Below are positions 34,255 to 45,967 of a DNA stretch of 64,000 nt, one piece after another (the stretch's first letter is position 1; the number at the start of each line of letters is the position of its first letter). The notes beneath the pieces were generated by a model that saw nothing but the letters and a program-made list of their open reading frames with translations, had not been told where the DNA came from and did not search any database. The translations under genes and the position numbers were made by a program. The stretch spans positions 61,746,309 through 61,810,308 of the forward strand of contig NC_089494.1 of NCBI RefSeq assembly GCF_036850765.1. The letters run 5' to 3'. The stretch is from Saccopteryx bilineata. Its lineage: Eukaryota; Chordata; Mammalia; Chiroptera; Emballonuridae.

Positions 34255-34525
34255 AGACATGAAAGTACAAACTGTATGTTCTGCTTATATGAATGAAGTT
34301 CAAAACAGACTAAACCTATGATGACAGAGGCTAGTACAACAGCTACTAAAAAGACTCCGAGAAGGGAGCCTTCTAGGAATCTAGGAACTTTCTATATCTT
34401 GATCTAGATAGTAATTACACAGGTGTAAACATATGTGAAAATTCATTGAGCTGTATATAAGATATGTATACTTTACTGTTATATAAATTCTGCCTCCATA
34501 AAATAAATAAATAATAAAAGCAAAT
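34255..34525 (+). repeat. LINE-1 3' end
   Basis: The phrases 'gtgaaaattcattgagctgt' and 'gtatactttactgttatata', then an A/AAAT tail, resemble an L1 3' UTR end. Old. Confidence 0.5.
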
Positions 34526-34759
34526 AAGCCAACACAGATACTAAACAATACCTACAATGATCTGCCAGCTCCAGCTTGCCTGTTACTGAAGTCACTTAGC
34601 CCCTTTTGCTGACTCAATCTCTTCCCAGTTCTTAAAATTAATCTAGCTTCCTACCCCAAAACTGCACAGAACAATTTAAAAGCCAGAGAAGAGCAGCCAG
34701 CCCATAGCCCTTACCCATGGGTTAATCTGTAGCATTGTGTGCGTGCAGAGATGATGGAG

Positions 34760-34925
34760 CCGGACAGCCTAGGTACAAATTCCTCTTCTGCCACTTAATG
34801 ACCACAGCCCTAAGCAGCTTATTTAAATTCTCTCTCCCTCAGTTTCCTGATCTGTGTAATAGACTTGATAATCAGGATTAAATAAGACTAATCCATGTAA
34901 ATGCACTCAATTAATGTCCAATATT
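34760..34925 (+). repeat. MIR relic
   Basis: Order of 'cagcctaggtacaaattcct', 'ctgccacttaatgaccaca', 'ctcagtttcctgatctgtgt' and 'ggattaaataagactaatcc' matches MIR in sense. Confidence 0.75.
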
Positions 34926-34934
34926 ATGTTATGC

Positions 34935-35098
34935 CAAGCCGACAGTAAGCACTTTACCAGTATCATCTCATTTAGTTCCTACAGTAACCCTGTCTGATAG
35001 GTGGTGTTATCCCCATTTTACAAGTGAAGAAATGGAAGCTCACGGGGGCTAACCTTGCCTAAAGTTACATAGTTGGCAAGGGGCAAGATCAGGTTTGG
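34935..35098 (-). repeat. MIR relic (minus)
   Basis: 'tcatctcatttagttcctac', 'ttatccccattttacaagtg' and 'agttacatagttggcaag' match the minus strand of MIR. Confidence 0.7.
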
Positions 35099-35116
35099 AC
35101 CCATTTATGTTTTTTA

Positions 35117-35289
35117 ATTTTTTTAAGATTTTATTTATTCATTTTAGAGAGAAGAGAAAAGAGAGAGAGGACGAGGAGGGAGGAGCATGAAGCGCATATG
35201 TGCCTTGACTTGGGCAAGCCTGGGGTTTCAAACTGGTGACTTCAGGGTTCCAGGTGGGTGCTTTATTCACTGCACCACCACAGGTCAGG
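35117..35289 (-). repeat. SINE family C (minus)
   Basis: Tail TTTATTTATTCATTTTAGAG at 35131 and head ending CACCACAGGTCAGG. GACCCA.TT.TGTTTTTT is repeated on each side. Confidence 0.88.
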
Positions 35290-36041
35290 GGACCCAGTTC
35301 TGTTTTTTTTTTTTCTTTTTCTGTTAAGGGGCTTTCCTGATGTCCACTGGACCCTCCCACCATTGGCCTGCATTTCTCCCATTGCCAGCTCTGAGACAGT
35401 GGCCCACATGGCCCTCTCTTGAGGGAACTCTGGAGTCTGTCTGAGTTCCAGGTACAGAACATATCGTCTAAATAATAGGACCATGTCTCCTTCCACACAG
35501 ATTTTCTTAGGCTGACAGGAGGAAAGTGCTATCCTTAAAGAAGAATCCCACACAGTACTGGTAAACAAGAAAGGGCACTATTGTCAGAAAAACTTAAAAT
35601 ATCTGGAAGATAGAGTTAAATGAAATCAACATTGATAAGAGTAAAGAAAAATTACATTCCAAAACCGGCTGCAGAAAATGAACCAAATAAATGATGAAAA
35701 TAATGAGACAAGAGCAAATCCAGAGAGATTCCAAACTCAGATGAACATTTACAATAAAACAGAAGGCGGCTCTGAATCAACCATCAGAAATTTTTATTAA
35801 AGAACTGTATCCAGAACAAGGGGCCCCCTGAGCTTCCCCTGCCCCTAAACTGGCAGAAAGAAGCATCAGGCGTGTTTGGCCTGGGGAGAGGAGGGAAGAA
35901 TGGAGGTGGGGGTGGGAGGGCACAGGAGGAATTGTTAGGAGACAACAAGGTAGCCCTGTAAAGAAGAAAATGTGCAGTCTGCCACCAGAGTGACACCTCT
36001 CTTACTTTAAGCACTATGGCAGGGAACTACTGTAAATGTGT

Positions 36042-36525
36042 GGTATGTTGGTTTTCTGTTGCTGCCATAACAAATTTCCACTATCTTAGTGTCTTGAATC
36101 AACATAAATTTGTATTCTATGGTTCTGTACGTCATAAGTGTGGAGTTAAAATCAAGGTGTCAGCATTCCTTTCTGGAGACTACAGAAGAATTTGTCCTTT
36201 GCTTTTCCCAGTAGTTCTGGCCGCCGTATTCCTTAGCTAATGGCCCCCTTCCTCCATCCTCAGTGACAGCAACACTGCAGCTCTCCGGCCCTTCTTGCAT
36301 AGTCACATCTGCCTCTCATCACAGCTTTCCCTTTCTTTTCCCTATTTTTTTTTTTTTAAGAAGTTCTGTAACAGGGCTCACTTGGATAATCCAGAATAAC
36401 TGCCCTTTCTCAGACTGTTTGACTTACTCACTTTTCAAGTCCCTTTGCCGCATGAGGGAACATGTTGATGCGTTCCAGAGGTTAGACCACGAGCATCTTT
36501 GGAGCCTTGTTTTTCTCCTACCACA
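36042..36525 (-). repeat. MLT1-like LTR relic (minus)
   Basis: 'gttttctgttgctgccataa', 'caaatttccactatcttagt', 'aaaatcaaggtgtcagcatt' and 'cttggataatccagaataac' match the minus strand of an ancient MaLR LTR. Open frames here are translations of this repeat. Confidence 0.65.
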
Positions 36526-36905
36526 TGCGGTTGCCTGGCAGACAACCCTGCTTCCTGGTTTGGCAACTGGATGCTGGCTGTTCCACCCAGGACCTGAATC
36601 TGGAGTGACACCCACAGAGGCTAGCAGCAATGAACTAACCAAACTATACTGCTCACAAAAAGTAGGGGATATTTTAGAACTTCATATTCATTTTGAAATA
36701 TCCCCTACTTTTTATGAGCGGTATATTTCTACACAGTATCCTTCGCAGTGGCCCCCTTGGTGCCTGCTGGTTTTCTAAGCCTGGTTTTCAGCTTTCTGGT
36801 CAATTCTGTGAGCCACCCAATAGCCTGCTGATAAATTCTTTTTCTGCATAAGTTAGCCAGACCCAGTTTGCTACTTATAACAAAGAATTCTGACTGATAT
36901 AAAAT
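36526..36905. repeat. Old repeat, probably LTR/MER type, split by a MITE
   Basis: The end 'aaattctttttctgcataag', 'ttagccagacccagtttgct' and 'aagaattctgactgatataa' resembles a common old mammalian repeat. Family not determined. The mariner MITE at 36645-36725 lies inside. Confidence 0.4.
36645..36725. mobile_element. Palindromic mariner MITE, about 80 bp
   Basis: The two arms, 36645-36675 (TATACTGCTCACAAAAAGTA...) and 36695-36725 (...TACTTTTTATGAGCGGTATA), are complementary over about 30 bases with about 3 mismatches, enclosing a loop of about 20 bases. TA flanks fit a Tc1/mariner MITE. If transcribed it would fold into a hairpin. Confidence 0.85.
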
Positions 36906-37289
36906 GTCTTCTCTCCCTGCCTGCTCCACACCCATTCATCTTTAAGTAAATGCTTCCTGGAGACATTCCCCACCCACCTATAGAGAACTCAGATCTTGCA
37001 TTCAGAAGCGGGTCTATCAGATAGCACACCCACACAAAAGCAGATAAAATCCATGCCACTGACCTACAATAATCAACCTATTTCTTCACTTGTAAAAGTA
37101 AAGGATAATCCAGCATCACCAGACATCAAAAACATTCAAACATACAGACAAACAAACAATAAACAAAAAACCCTAGAGAGTAAGAGTCAAGTAGACAGGA
37201 AGAAACAACTAGACCTGACCTGGAAGAAAAAAAAAATCAGAATTAAATGTTCATCTTGGAGCAAAAAATAATAATAATAAAGTTCATTT

Positions 37290-37458
37290 AACATGTTTTG
37301 CCTACATAGAACAAGAATATTCAGGGAGCAAGAGCCCTCTCATTAGCAACTCTGGGAGCCAAAGACACCAGGGCCATATCTTCAAAACCTGAAGGGAAAT
37401 AATTTTGAACCAAGAAATCTCTACCGAGGCAAACTTACAATCGAGTTTGAGAGAAATT
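37290..37458 (+). repeat. LINE relic (left of the ERV retrocopy)
   Basis: 'tcttcaaaacctgaagggaa', 'ataattttgaaccaagaaat' resembles an L1/HAL1-type coding relic. It continues at 38411 after the retrocopy. Confidence 0.45.
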
Positions 37459-37478
37459 GGAAACATTTTTTTTTTTTT

Positions 37479-38409
37479 ACCAGAATAACAGGCTTTTATT
37501 GAAAGGAAGAAATGATTTGGGCCTTCTCCAGGGAGAAGGGCACTGGTTACAGATTAGGAGTGAATTTTATAGCGTTTGGGAGAGCCTGAGGGGATACTGA
37601 GTCAAAAGTTCTGGTATGTTCCCTTTTACAGTTTTAGGATTTCAGCTTTCTGGAACTTTTGTGCCTCCGGGGTGATTATCCAGTAAGTAAGGATGAGGTC
37701 AGGCAGCCAGGTAGGACAACAAAAAGGCAGTTGGAATTTCATATATCTATCATTTCTCAACTCTGTGATATGATAGGAAAGGAAAAGGGGTGGGGGGAAG
37801 GAGCGGATATGGGGTTCAGGAAGGAGGTTTGTCTCAGACCAGCCATCTTCTGGAGCTACTTCCTGCTGTTATCCCTATTGGGGGGCTCCTTCGTGGACTT
37901 CCCCCTTAGGGTAGTTGGAGTAGGGGTTGTAAAAGCATTTGATTGTAGGTAATCCTGGAGACTTCTCTCATTTGAACCTGCAGGAACATTGTTCAGAGTA
38001 GGGGTGTTTTTATAGGGTTCCAGATCTTTCTGTTTCGTGAGGGCAGGTTTCAGGGTTGGTGTGTAGGGTTAGGTAGATTTTTCCAATTTTCTGATTGGCA
38101 AAGGTCTGCATGCAGTTCTTTCTGGTCCAGCAGGGGTTCAGGACAGGGACAGATCGCCGGCCAATCAACCTACAATTCACGTCCAAACAGAATCAGGGAG
38201 TAAGTCCAGGACGAGCTGCCGCTGCCCATTGCTTTCCTGGTTGTAAGTTTGGACGGCAAAGAGGGATCGTCCAGGCAGTTAGTACCCTGTCCCGGGTTTC
38301 AGCACCAAATGTTGGAATCCATGGGAGTCTGAAAAGACCAGAGTAACAGGCTTTTATTGAAAGGAAGGAAGAAAGAACCCTGCCGGGCACTTCTGCGGGG
38401 AGAAGGGCC
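37479..38409 (-). pseudogene. L1-processed retrocopy of a class I ERV transcript
   Basis: Read on the minus strand, the copy starts at 38409 in an R region (CCTTTCAATAAAAGCCTGTT at 38344-38363), passes a short U5 ending CCAACA, then TT, then a primer-binding site TGGTGCTGAAACCCGGGA (38290-38307) that pairs with tRNA-Phe at 17 of 18 bases. A leader follows, then U3 with a TATAAAA box (37565-37572), a second R with the same poly(A) signal (37486-37505), and a poly(A) tail seen as T-run 37466-37478. It starts at R, about 25-30 bases after where the TATA box places the cap site, and ends in poly(A). It is flanked by the 13-bp duplication TGGAAACATTTTT (37458-37470, 38410-38422), with TTT/AAAAA as the target. 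These are marks of reverse transcription by LINE-1 of a capped, polyadenylated viral RNA, and not of retroviral integration. Only about 0.8 kb lies between the R copies, so gag, pol and env are missing by splicing or deletion. No intact viral protein is encoded. Confidence 0.85.
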
Positions 38410-38545
38410 TGGAAACATTTTTAAACACACCATGACTCAGTGTTTTGCCACAAACACACCATCTTTAAAAATAATTACAGTATTCAGAAATGTTCTTGAA
38501 CAAAATAACAATGACAAAAAAAATCTAAATAAAATGATAATATTA

Positions 38546-39330
38546 GCCTGACCAGTCGATGGCACAGTGGATAGAGCGTTGAACTGGGATGCGGAGGACC
38601 CAGGTTCGAGACCCTGAGGTTGCCAGCTTGAGCGTGGGTTCATCTGGTTTGAGCAAAAGCTCACCAGCTTGGACCCAAGGTCGCTGGCTCGAGCAAGGGG
38701 TTACTCCGTCTGCTGAAGGCCCGCCGTCAAGGCACATATAAGAAAGCAATCAATGAACAACTAAGGTGTCACAATGTGCAACAAAAAACTAATGATTGGC
38801 CCTGGCCGGTTGGCTCAGCGGTAGAGCGTCGGCCTAGCGTGCGGAGGACCCGGGTTCGATTCCCGGCCAGGGCACACAGGAGAAGCGCCCATTTGCTTCT
38901 CCACCCCTCCGCCGCGCTTTCCTCTCTGTCTCTCTCTTCCCCTCCCGCAGCCAAGGCTCCATTAGAGCAAAGATGGCCCGGGCGCTGGGGATGGCTCTGT
39001 GGCCTCTGCCTCAGGCGCTAGAATGGCTCTAGTCGCGACATGGCGACGCCCAGGATGGGCAGAGCATCGCCCCCTGGTGGGCAGAGCATTGCCCCTGGTG
39101 GGCATGCCGGGTGAATCCCAGTCGGGCGCATACGGGAGTCTGTCTGACTGTCTCTCCCTGTTTCCAGCTTCAGAAAAATGAAAGAAAAAAAAAAGTAAAA
39201 ACAAAACAAAACAAAACAAAAAACTAATAATTGATGTTTCTCATCTCTCTGCTCCTATCTGTCCTTATCTATCCCTCTCTCTGACTCTCTCTCTGTCTCT
39301 GAAAAATAAAATAAGATAAAAATCATTAAA
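38546..39330 (+). repeat. SINE family B split by SINE A
   Basis: Head GCCTGACCAGTCGATGGCAC at 38546; the tail resumes at 39233 with 'gatgtttctcatctctctgc' and ends in A-runs. AAAATGATAATATTA is approximately repeated after it. Confidence 0.9.
38798..39215 (+). repeat. SINE family A nested in SINE B
   Basis: Full-length copy. ACAAAAAACTAATGATT precedes it and ACAAAAAACTAATAATT follows it, so one base has changed since insertion. Confidence 0.92.
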
Positions 39331-39931
39331 AAAAGATAATGTTGGATAAAAAAGAAAAGGTGAGTTAGAAAAAAACAAGTACTATTACTTCACAAGAATA
39401 AAACTAATTTGGTAAAATCACTTACATTCGTGGAAGTAGTATGAAGGAAGTAGTTAGAGAATATAAATTTCTTGCATAATGGGAATAAATAAAGATGAAT
39501 TAACTCTAGATGCTGATAAAAATATGTACAACCATGAGAGTTCAAATTTTAAGTTAACCATCTGAATGAAACTGAATACATAATTTTGCCAACCTTAAGG
39601 GAAAACAAATGGAAAAAAGTCAGTCAATCTAACAAAAAGCAAGAAAGAGAAAGAACAGCAAAAAGAGCAACCTCAAAACATAAACCAACATAACACTAAT
39701 ATATTTAAAGATTATAACAATAAAAATATGAATGAGTTAAGATGCCATTTTAAAAACCTGAGTTTTGATTTGTAGTAAAAAAAAAACCCAAAACAAAAAA
39801 CACCCAGCTATATACCATTTACAAAAGAGACACCTAAAAATTAAATGAAAAGAAAGCTATTTCCAAATGAAAAAAAAATTACAATTCACTAATAAGACAT
39901 GAGGATCAAGAACTTTAATTAATTTAATATA

Positions 39932-40139
39932 GCCTGACCAGTGGTGGCACAGTGGATAAAGCGTTGACCTGGAATGCTGAGGTCGCCGGTTCAAAACCCT
40001 GGGCTTGCCTGGTCAAGGCACATATGGGAGTTGATGCTTCCAGCTCCTCCCCCTGTTCTCTTTCTCCCTCTCTCCCTCATTCTCTCTCTCTCTCTCTCCT
40101 CTTTCTCCTCTCTCTCTAATAAAAATGAAAAAAAAGAGA
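39932..40139 (+). repeat. SINE family C
   Basis: Head GCCTGACCAGTGGTGGCACA, the 'ggcttgcctggtcaaggcac' phrase and a CT-rich tail ending in AATAAAAATG. Flanked by diverged TTTAATTAATTTAATATAG copies. Confidence 0.88.
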
Positions 40140-40305
40140 ACCTTTATTCACTTAATATAGAACTTAACTATTTAAAAAGCAAAAGATATTTGAAATACAA
40201 AAAGAAATTTAAATTGTTCAATCTATAATCTATGATGGTGGAAATTTTTTTTTTATAATTTTTTTCACAATTTTACCATTTTTTCTCAGGACACTTTTTA
40301 AAAAA

Positions 40306-40475
40306 ATTTTTTATTTATTTATTTTTAGAGAGAGAAGAGTGAGAGAGAGAGAGAGAGAAAGGGGGAAGAGCAGGAAGCATCAACTCCCATATGTGCTTTG
40401 ACCAGGCAAGCGCAAGGTCGCAACCTCAGTGTTCCAGGTTGACGCTTTATCCCACTGCGCCACCGCAGGTCAGGC
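40306..40475 (-). repeat. SINE family C (minus)
   Basis: Tail TTATTTATTTATTTTTAGAG and head ending CACCGCAGGTCAGGC. GATGGTGGAAATTTT lies at 40233 and again at 40476. Confidence 0.88.
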
Positions 40476-40689
40476 GATGGTGGAAAATTTTAATACACCT
40501 GTTTCAGATCAAAAAAATTTTTAAGGCAAGTATATTTGAGTACAGTAATGCATTTAACCTCAGGAACAGCTTCATAAAGATCACAGGAAACTCCATCGCA
40601 CAAAATAGGACTGTCTTCGTCTTACTCCATCTTCAGCAGCAACTGACACGTTTGCCAACCCTTCTCCCCAAAACACTTTCCTGCTGGAC

Positions 40690-40956
40690 TCCAGAGATGC
40701 TGCACCCTCCTGACTTTCCTACTGCTCTGTGGCTCCTCCTATTCCTGACCTCACAGTATCATGGTGGTCCAGGGCTCAGTCTTCCCTCTCTTCTCTCTCT
40801 GCACTGCCCTCTGTAGGTGGTCTCACCCAATCCTACTCAGTCTTTAAATGCCACACCTATTGTGATGACTCCCAGATTTATTTCTCCAGTCCTGAATTTT
40901 CCCCTGAGGTTCAGATTCCTCTATCCAACTCTACTTGAATGTCTAATAGACATCTC
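40690..40956 (+). repeat. L2-like relic
   Basis: 'tgtgatgactcccagattta', 'ctccagtcctgaattttccc' and 'tgaatgtctaatagacatct' look like an L2 relic in the orientation of 3'-to-5' repeats. The overlapping open frames are not genes. Confidence 0.45.
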
Positions 40957-41082
40957 AAATTGCACAGATGAAACCAAACTTGGTGTCCTTAGAAAAATGT
41001 GTAAAGTTGAGGTTTTGCGGAGCCCTTCAGAAGTCGGGGCCCAGGGTGCACGCTAGTGCGCCCACTGTTAAATCCACTTCTG
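40957..41082. mobile_element. Truncated copy of the 282-bp hAT family
   Basis: The end AAATCCACTTCTG and the internal order (GGGGCCC, then AGTCGGGG, then AAAGTTG, then AAACCAAACTTGG) match the complement of the element at 30461-30742. The other half is missing. Confidence 0.75.
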
Positions 41083-42038
41083 GATTGTTAGGATCTGACT
41101 GGATAGTAGTGAAATAGGAACAGTTTATCTTCCACATTACAAACGAACAAGAGTCACACTGAAATCAGACTTCTCATGAGCAAACACGGGTACTAAAACA
41201 TGAGGAAATAAATACCAAGTTCCTCGGCAACATGATTATAAACTCACTGTGCCCAGACAGACACAATTAAGTGTGACGGTGGAAAGAAGACCTGTCAGAC
41301 ATTCACGGACCTCCCACCTGCTCATTTCGGTGAGGTCGCCTGCAAATATTCTGCAGTAAAAACAAAGAGAAATGAAAGGGGAAGACCAGTGACTCAGGAA
41401 ACAGTGAAAGAAATCCCCAGAGCAAGAAAGAGAAGTATACAACTTGCTGTGGAGCAAGAAGAAAGATCAACCCAGAGAGACTGGAGACCAGTGTGATGTC
41501 CAGGAGGGAGGGTGCCAGGAAAAAAGGGTGTGGAGGAGGAGAATGGGAATACATCATAGAATAAATAATGAAGTAACCGGAAAAAAAGCCGAAACTATTA
41601 TAATTATAAAGGCAAATGGCACAACAGACAAAAAAAAAAAAAGAAAGAAAAAGCAAGTGGAAATACCAGAAAACACCACACAATTTTAAAAAGGAAATGA
41701 AAGCAGTATGTGTGCCCCTTGGTTCAAAGTATAAAGAGATCTGCCCTTCAAGGATGACAATTTGGTGTTGAAGTGTGGCGGTTCTTCAAATTGAAGGGAT
41801 AAATTCTGTGTAAATTACTGAAAGACTTCAAATCTAGGCTCAGAGATTGGTGCTCATGGTCTGATAAACACAAGAGAGCCATAATTAGTTCTTGAGGAAG
41901 AAAATGAAAAGTTGAAGGCAGCATTTCAGTAATGTTAGCCTGGCAGGCAAGAAGCTGAAGTTTTTCAGGCATGAGGTAAAGGAATAAACAGACAATAAAG
42001 AAGGAAAAAAGAGCACATCAGAAAGGCATTTCAAAGGT
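41083..42038. other. Unassigned intergenic sequence
   Basis: Purine-rich, with no recognised repeat or gene. The 126-residue minus-strand frame at 41303-41683 is a low-complexity Phe/Leu/Ser translation of an A-rich tract. Confidence 0.4.
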
Positions 42039-42721
42039 GTAAAGCCAGAAGCCAGGGCCAGGGCCACCATCAGAGCAGCCTGGCCCATGCAGGTTCGCAT
42101 TGGATTCGGACAGTCGGTAAAGAAACCATGGAGCCAAAAACTGGTGGGCCATAGTCTTTAATCTAGCTTGCACTTGGCGGGCAAGTAAAAATACACACTG
42201 GGCTCCAAAACCCCGTCACATTCAGTGCTCACAAAGCTACTGATTTATCCGAGTTTCCTAGAATCAAAGGTTTCTAGCTCAACAGCCTTATTCTCCTCAG
42301 TTCCCCATTTCCTTCCTTATCCCAGATACAAACTCTGTACAAACTGGCATCTCACTCAGTACTCCGCCATCTTGGCTGCTTTTCCTGGCCTTCTCCACGT
42401 GGCCTCCTCCCGCTGCTGGCTCTATTCTCTCTGCTCTCTCATGCTAACCTCAGGAAGCAAGAGCGCAAACTCCCGCTCCGTTCCCATTTTATAGTGTAGA
42501 AATCCAAACCCTTAATCCAATATACATAATGGGGAAGTCTCTAATACAAAATCACTTCTATGAGGCATGATAGGATTGTACCACCTCACACCAAAAAAGG
42601 GTGGGACAGGCTTAATCCCAAAACCAAGCCTCAGGCTACAACAATTCTCAACACACATTAATATCACCTGGGCAACGGCCTCTTTAACAAAGTGAGCATA
42701 ATACATTTTATCTGCCCAACA
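42039..42721 (-). mobile_element. Solo LTR (minus), 683 bp
   Basis: Same family as the LTR nest at 26-29 kb. On the plus strand it starts TGTAAAGCCAGAAGCC and ends TATCTGCCCAACA. The duplication AAAGG is perfect (42034-42038, 42722-42726). The TATA box reads CCCATTTTATAGTG near 42484 on the plus strand. Open frames on both strands belong to the repeat. Confidence 0.9.
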
Positions 42722-42726
42722 AAAGG

Positions 42727-43823
42727 ACAAGAGGACACAGGTACCAGGACCAGACAAAGGAATGGGGATGGCTCTAATGTCTTCTGGTCTGTGAACTGGA
42801 AAAATGGTGATGGTTTTTTATCTAGTATTGCTGTTTTATTATGATACACATACTCTCCCTCCTTCTCCTACCCCTTTCTCTCTGCCTCCTCCTCTTTCTT
42901 CTTTTTATCTCTCCAAGTTGATACTGATCTCCTTTGATGGTAGATACTAAAGCTTTTTTGTTTGTTTCCTTGACACCAGCACTAGGTCCTACAACTGCCA
43001 CTCAGTTCTGCTGTGATTGTGACCGTGGGTGGTGGAGGTAGTGGTGATGATTAAGGTAATAACAACAATGTGTCGATGCCTTAGAGATAAGAAAATTAAA
43101 GAACAGTGAGTGACTTGTGGCATAAACAATTGATAATGTTATTAGAGGTTTAGTAAGATGTCAGCTCCTATTGGGAGTTAGAAGAAAATACTTTCTGAAA
43201 ATATTGTTGTTACATTTTTAGTGGAATACCTGGATTTTTTCTTCCTTTAATATCCTTTATTTAATTCCATCTATATCTATGTAAAATTAAATTGGAAATC
43301 TGCCCAAAGCCAAGTAAACTTATTGCCAAATTCTTATTCTGAAGCTTTTTTTGACTAAAAACAAATAGACCATTTTAGGAAGCAGAGCTACTTAAGTTCT
43401 GCCCTAGGACTATGGGCCTTGCATATGTTGTTTTGTTCTTGTTTCTGAACATAAAAAAAAAATGTTATTTTCAAAGAAAGCTCTAGGTGGCACTTGTGAT
43501 GTATTCAATAGTTGCCTCAAATCCTTTTTGGAAAAGGGTTTAGTAGGGGAAAAATGCAATAAATATTAAAATGCAAAATCCTCATTATAATAATGAAGAT
43601 CAGTATCTTATAATTTTGTTTACCATCTTACTGTGTATGAGCAATATCTTATGCAGGGCTTGCCTTTAAAATCTGGGCTTTACTTCCTTTATAAAAACTG
43701 TAAGAGGAGAACCAACATTTCAATAATATGTGAAAACTCCACATCACAAAAATAATAAACAAGAAAGTAATGTTTGACTTGCAAAACGACTGAGTATAGG
43801 TGTTCTTTTAAACAGTCAGTTCC
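42727..43823. other. Unassigned intergenic sequence
   Basis: No recognised repeats or genes apart from a short CT-rich tract near 42850-42910. Confidence 0.4.
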
Positions 43824-43993
43824 GCCTGACCTGTGGTGGCGCAGTGGATAAAGCGTTGGCATAGACCTGGAATGCTGAGATCGCCAGTTCGAAACCCTGG
43901 GCTTGCCTGGTCAAGGCACATATGGGAGTTGAAGCTTCCTGCTCATCCCTTCTCTCTCTCTCTCTCTCCCCTCTCTAAAATGAATAAATAAAG
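43824..43993 (+). repeat. SINE family C
   Basis: Head GCCTGACCTGTGGTGGCGCA; an extra 'catagac' stretch follows box A (GCGTTGGCATAGACCTGG). TCTTTTAAACAGTCAGTTCC and TCTTTAAACAGTCAATTCC flank it. Confidence 0.92.
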
Positions 43994-44055
43994 TCTTTAA
44001 ACAGTCAATTCCTCTATTCTACTTAAAATATTTCAATTTATAAAAATAGATTACA

Positions 44056-44160
44056 GCACTGGCCAGATAGCTTGGCTGGTTGGAGCATTGTCCGGAAGAG
44101 CAGAGGTTGCCGATTTGATCCCTGGTCAGGGCACGTACAAGAACAGGTCCATGTTTCTCC

Positions 44161-44205
<45 letters not shown>

Positions 44206-44233
44206 CTTCCTCTCTCTTTAAAATCAATAAATA
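44056..44233 (+). repeat. SINE family D
   Basis: Head GCACTGGCCAGATAGCTTGG, box B GATTTGATCCC and a long (CT)n tract at 44165-44201, then 'aaatcaataaat'. Confidence 0.88.
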
Positions 44234-44585
44234 GCCTGACCAGGCGGTGGCGCAGTGGATAGAGCATCGGACTGGGATGCAGAGGACCCGGGTTTGAGAC
44301 CCTGAGGTCGCCAGCTTGAGCGTGGGCTCATCTGGTTTGAGCAAAAAGCCCACCAGCTTGAACCCAAGATCACTGGCTCCAGCAAGAGGTTACTCGGTCT
44401 ACTGAAGGCCCGCAGTCAAGGCACATATGAGAAAGCAATCAATGAACAACTAAGGTGTTGCAACACGCAATGAAAAACTAATGATTGATGCTTCTCATCT
44501 CTCTCCGTTCCTGTCTGTCTGTCCCTCTCTCTGACTCACTGTCTGTCTCTGTAAAAAAAAAAATAAAAAAAAATAAATAAATAAA
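44234..44585 (+). repeat. SINE family B
   Basis: Complete family B copy directly after the D copy, apparently inserted into its A-rich tail. Confidence 0.92.
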
Positions 44586-45967
44586 ATTTTTTAAAAAGAT
44601 TATAAAATTAGTTTTCCAAAAGACATCTATTGTGTAAAGGAAAATAAGTTATCATTAAAGTGGGGATTTTTTTTTAGTAATATAAACAAAAAGAAAGAAA
44701 GAAAAGAAATTTAAAGCAGATGTCTTAGGATTTTTTTTTTTACCTAAGTGATAACATAATGACTTAAACAAGTATACATCTTTTCTGTTATTTGGTTAGG
44801 CAGTTCCTCCTATGTAGCAAGTTGTATAATTATCCAATAGTCCCACTTTACTGTAGAGAGGCTGTAAACTCTTTTAACAGAAATGCAGGTTCAGAAGGTT
44901 TCACCTCAAGTAAAAAATATCGTTGTCAAATACGATGACAATAACTGTAGCCTGTGAACCCTCTCACATTATTGCATCTTTCCTCTGCCTATTGTCTAGG
45001 CCTGCATAGTTACTATTCTATGGATTAGGTTCATTTGTGGTCCCATCTTACGTTTCTATTCTTATTCTCCCTTTGTCTCATTTTTATTTCTTATTTTAAA
45101 TGTTTTTTTTTTCTTGCTGTACCTTTGTAGGATAATTTAACACAATGAAATCCTTTTGGAACAAGATGGGTTATAAATAAATTAATACTAATGCTAACAT
45201 GCTGTCTTGTAATTTGTACTAATTTATAGGTTTTGGATGGAATTGACATTTTGAAGGTAGTATCTCATGTAGCAGTAAACTCAGCATGTCAGAACTCAGA
45301 GCTAAATGTGCAAAACCACCACTATTGAAAGAACCTTGGATCCCGGAATAACAGTTGAGTTTCTTTTGCTGAGAATGCTAGTAATGGATTCTGGCTAACC
45401 TAGGCAAAAAGAGGCTTTAGCGGAATGCTAGCCAGGAACTCACAGGATAGACAGGAGTCTAGACACCAGGCTTGGACACAGACAGGAATGAAGACCACTC
45501 CAGGAGTCCAGGCCACATGAAGAATTTACAGCCCTTGTTGAAGTGCACTTTCTTTATTTCCCATCCTGTGTGCCTCTGCTCAAGATTAAAAGTTCCACAA
45601 GTCCAGATTGTTTAATGTGTTCTGTGCTTTCACAGATATCCAGTGCTAAAATGATGGGAAATCCAGTATGGAGTAAAAGCTATATCTTGAAAGGTCACCA
45701 AAATATAAAGAAATATAAATTTGGAAAAATTAACCATCCCAGGATCCAATTTTCTTCCTGTGGGTCACATATGGCTCCTTGGTTACAGTGGAATGAGGAG
45801 TATTGCTTTACATCTCTACTAAGACTGCCTACAATTGGGGAGATAATTCCCCAACAGGAAATTGGGGTGTTCCTAGGGAGGGAGAATGGTTGTTGGCCAA
45901 CAAAAAATAATCCATTTCACTACACTACAGCAAGGATAGTTAGTTTCTATGTTGTGTGGTAAACTCC
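44586..45967. other. Unassigned intergenic sequence
   Basis: No repeats or splice-flanked frames recognised. The 139-residue frame at 45543-45962 has no recognisable domain and no splice support. Confidence 0.35.

Larger units (their letters stand above)
38411..40300 (+). repeat. Old LINE relic (interrupted)
   Basis: A-rich sequence with 'tatataccatttacaaaaga', 'gacacctaaaaattaaatga' near 39815-39850 resembles an L1 coding relic. It is split by SINEs at 38546-39330 and 39932-40139. Boundaries are uncertain. Confidence 0.4.

Noticed and set aside
36263..36778. 171-residue open frame
   Set aside because: It crosses an MLT1-like LTR, another old repeat and a MITE, so it cannot be a real coding unit.
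41303..41683. 126-residue Phe/Leu-rich minus-strand frame resembling a membrane protein
   Set aside because: It arises from an A-rich plus-strand tract; low complexity, no splice signals.
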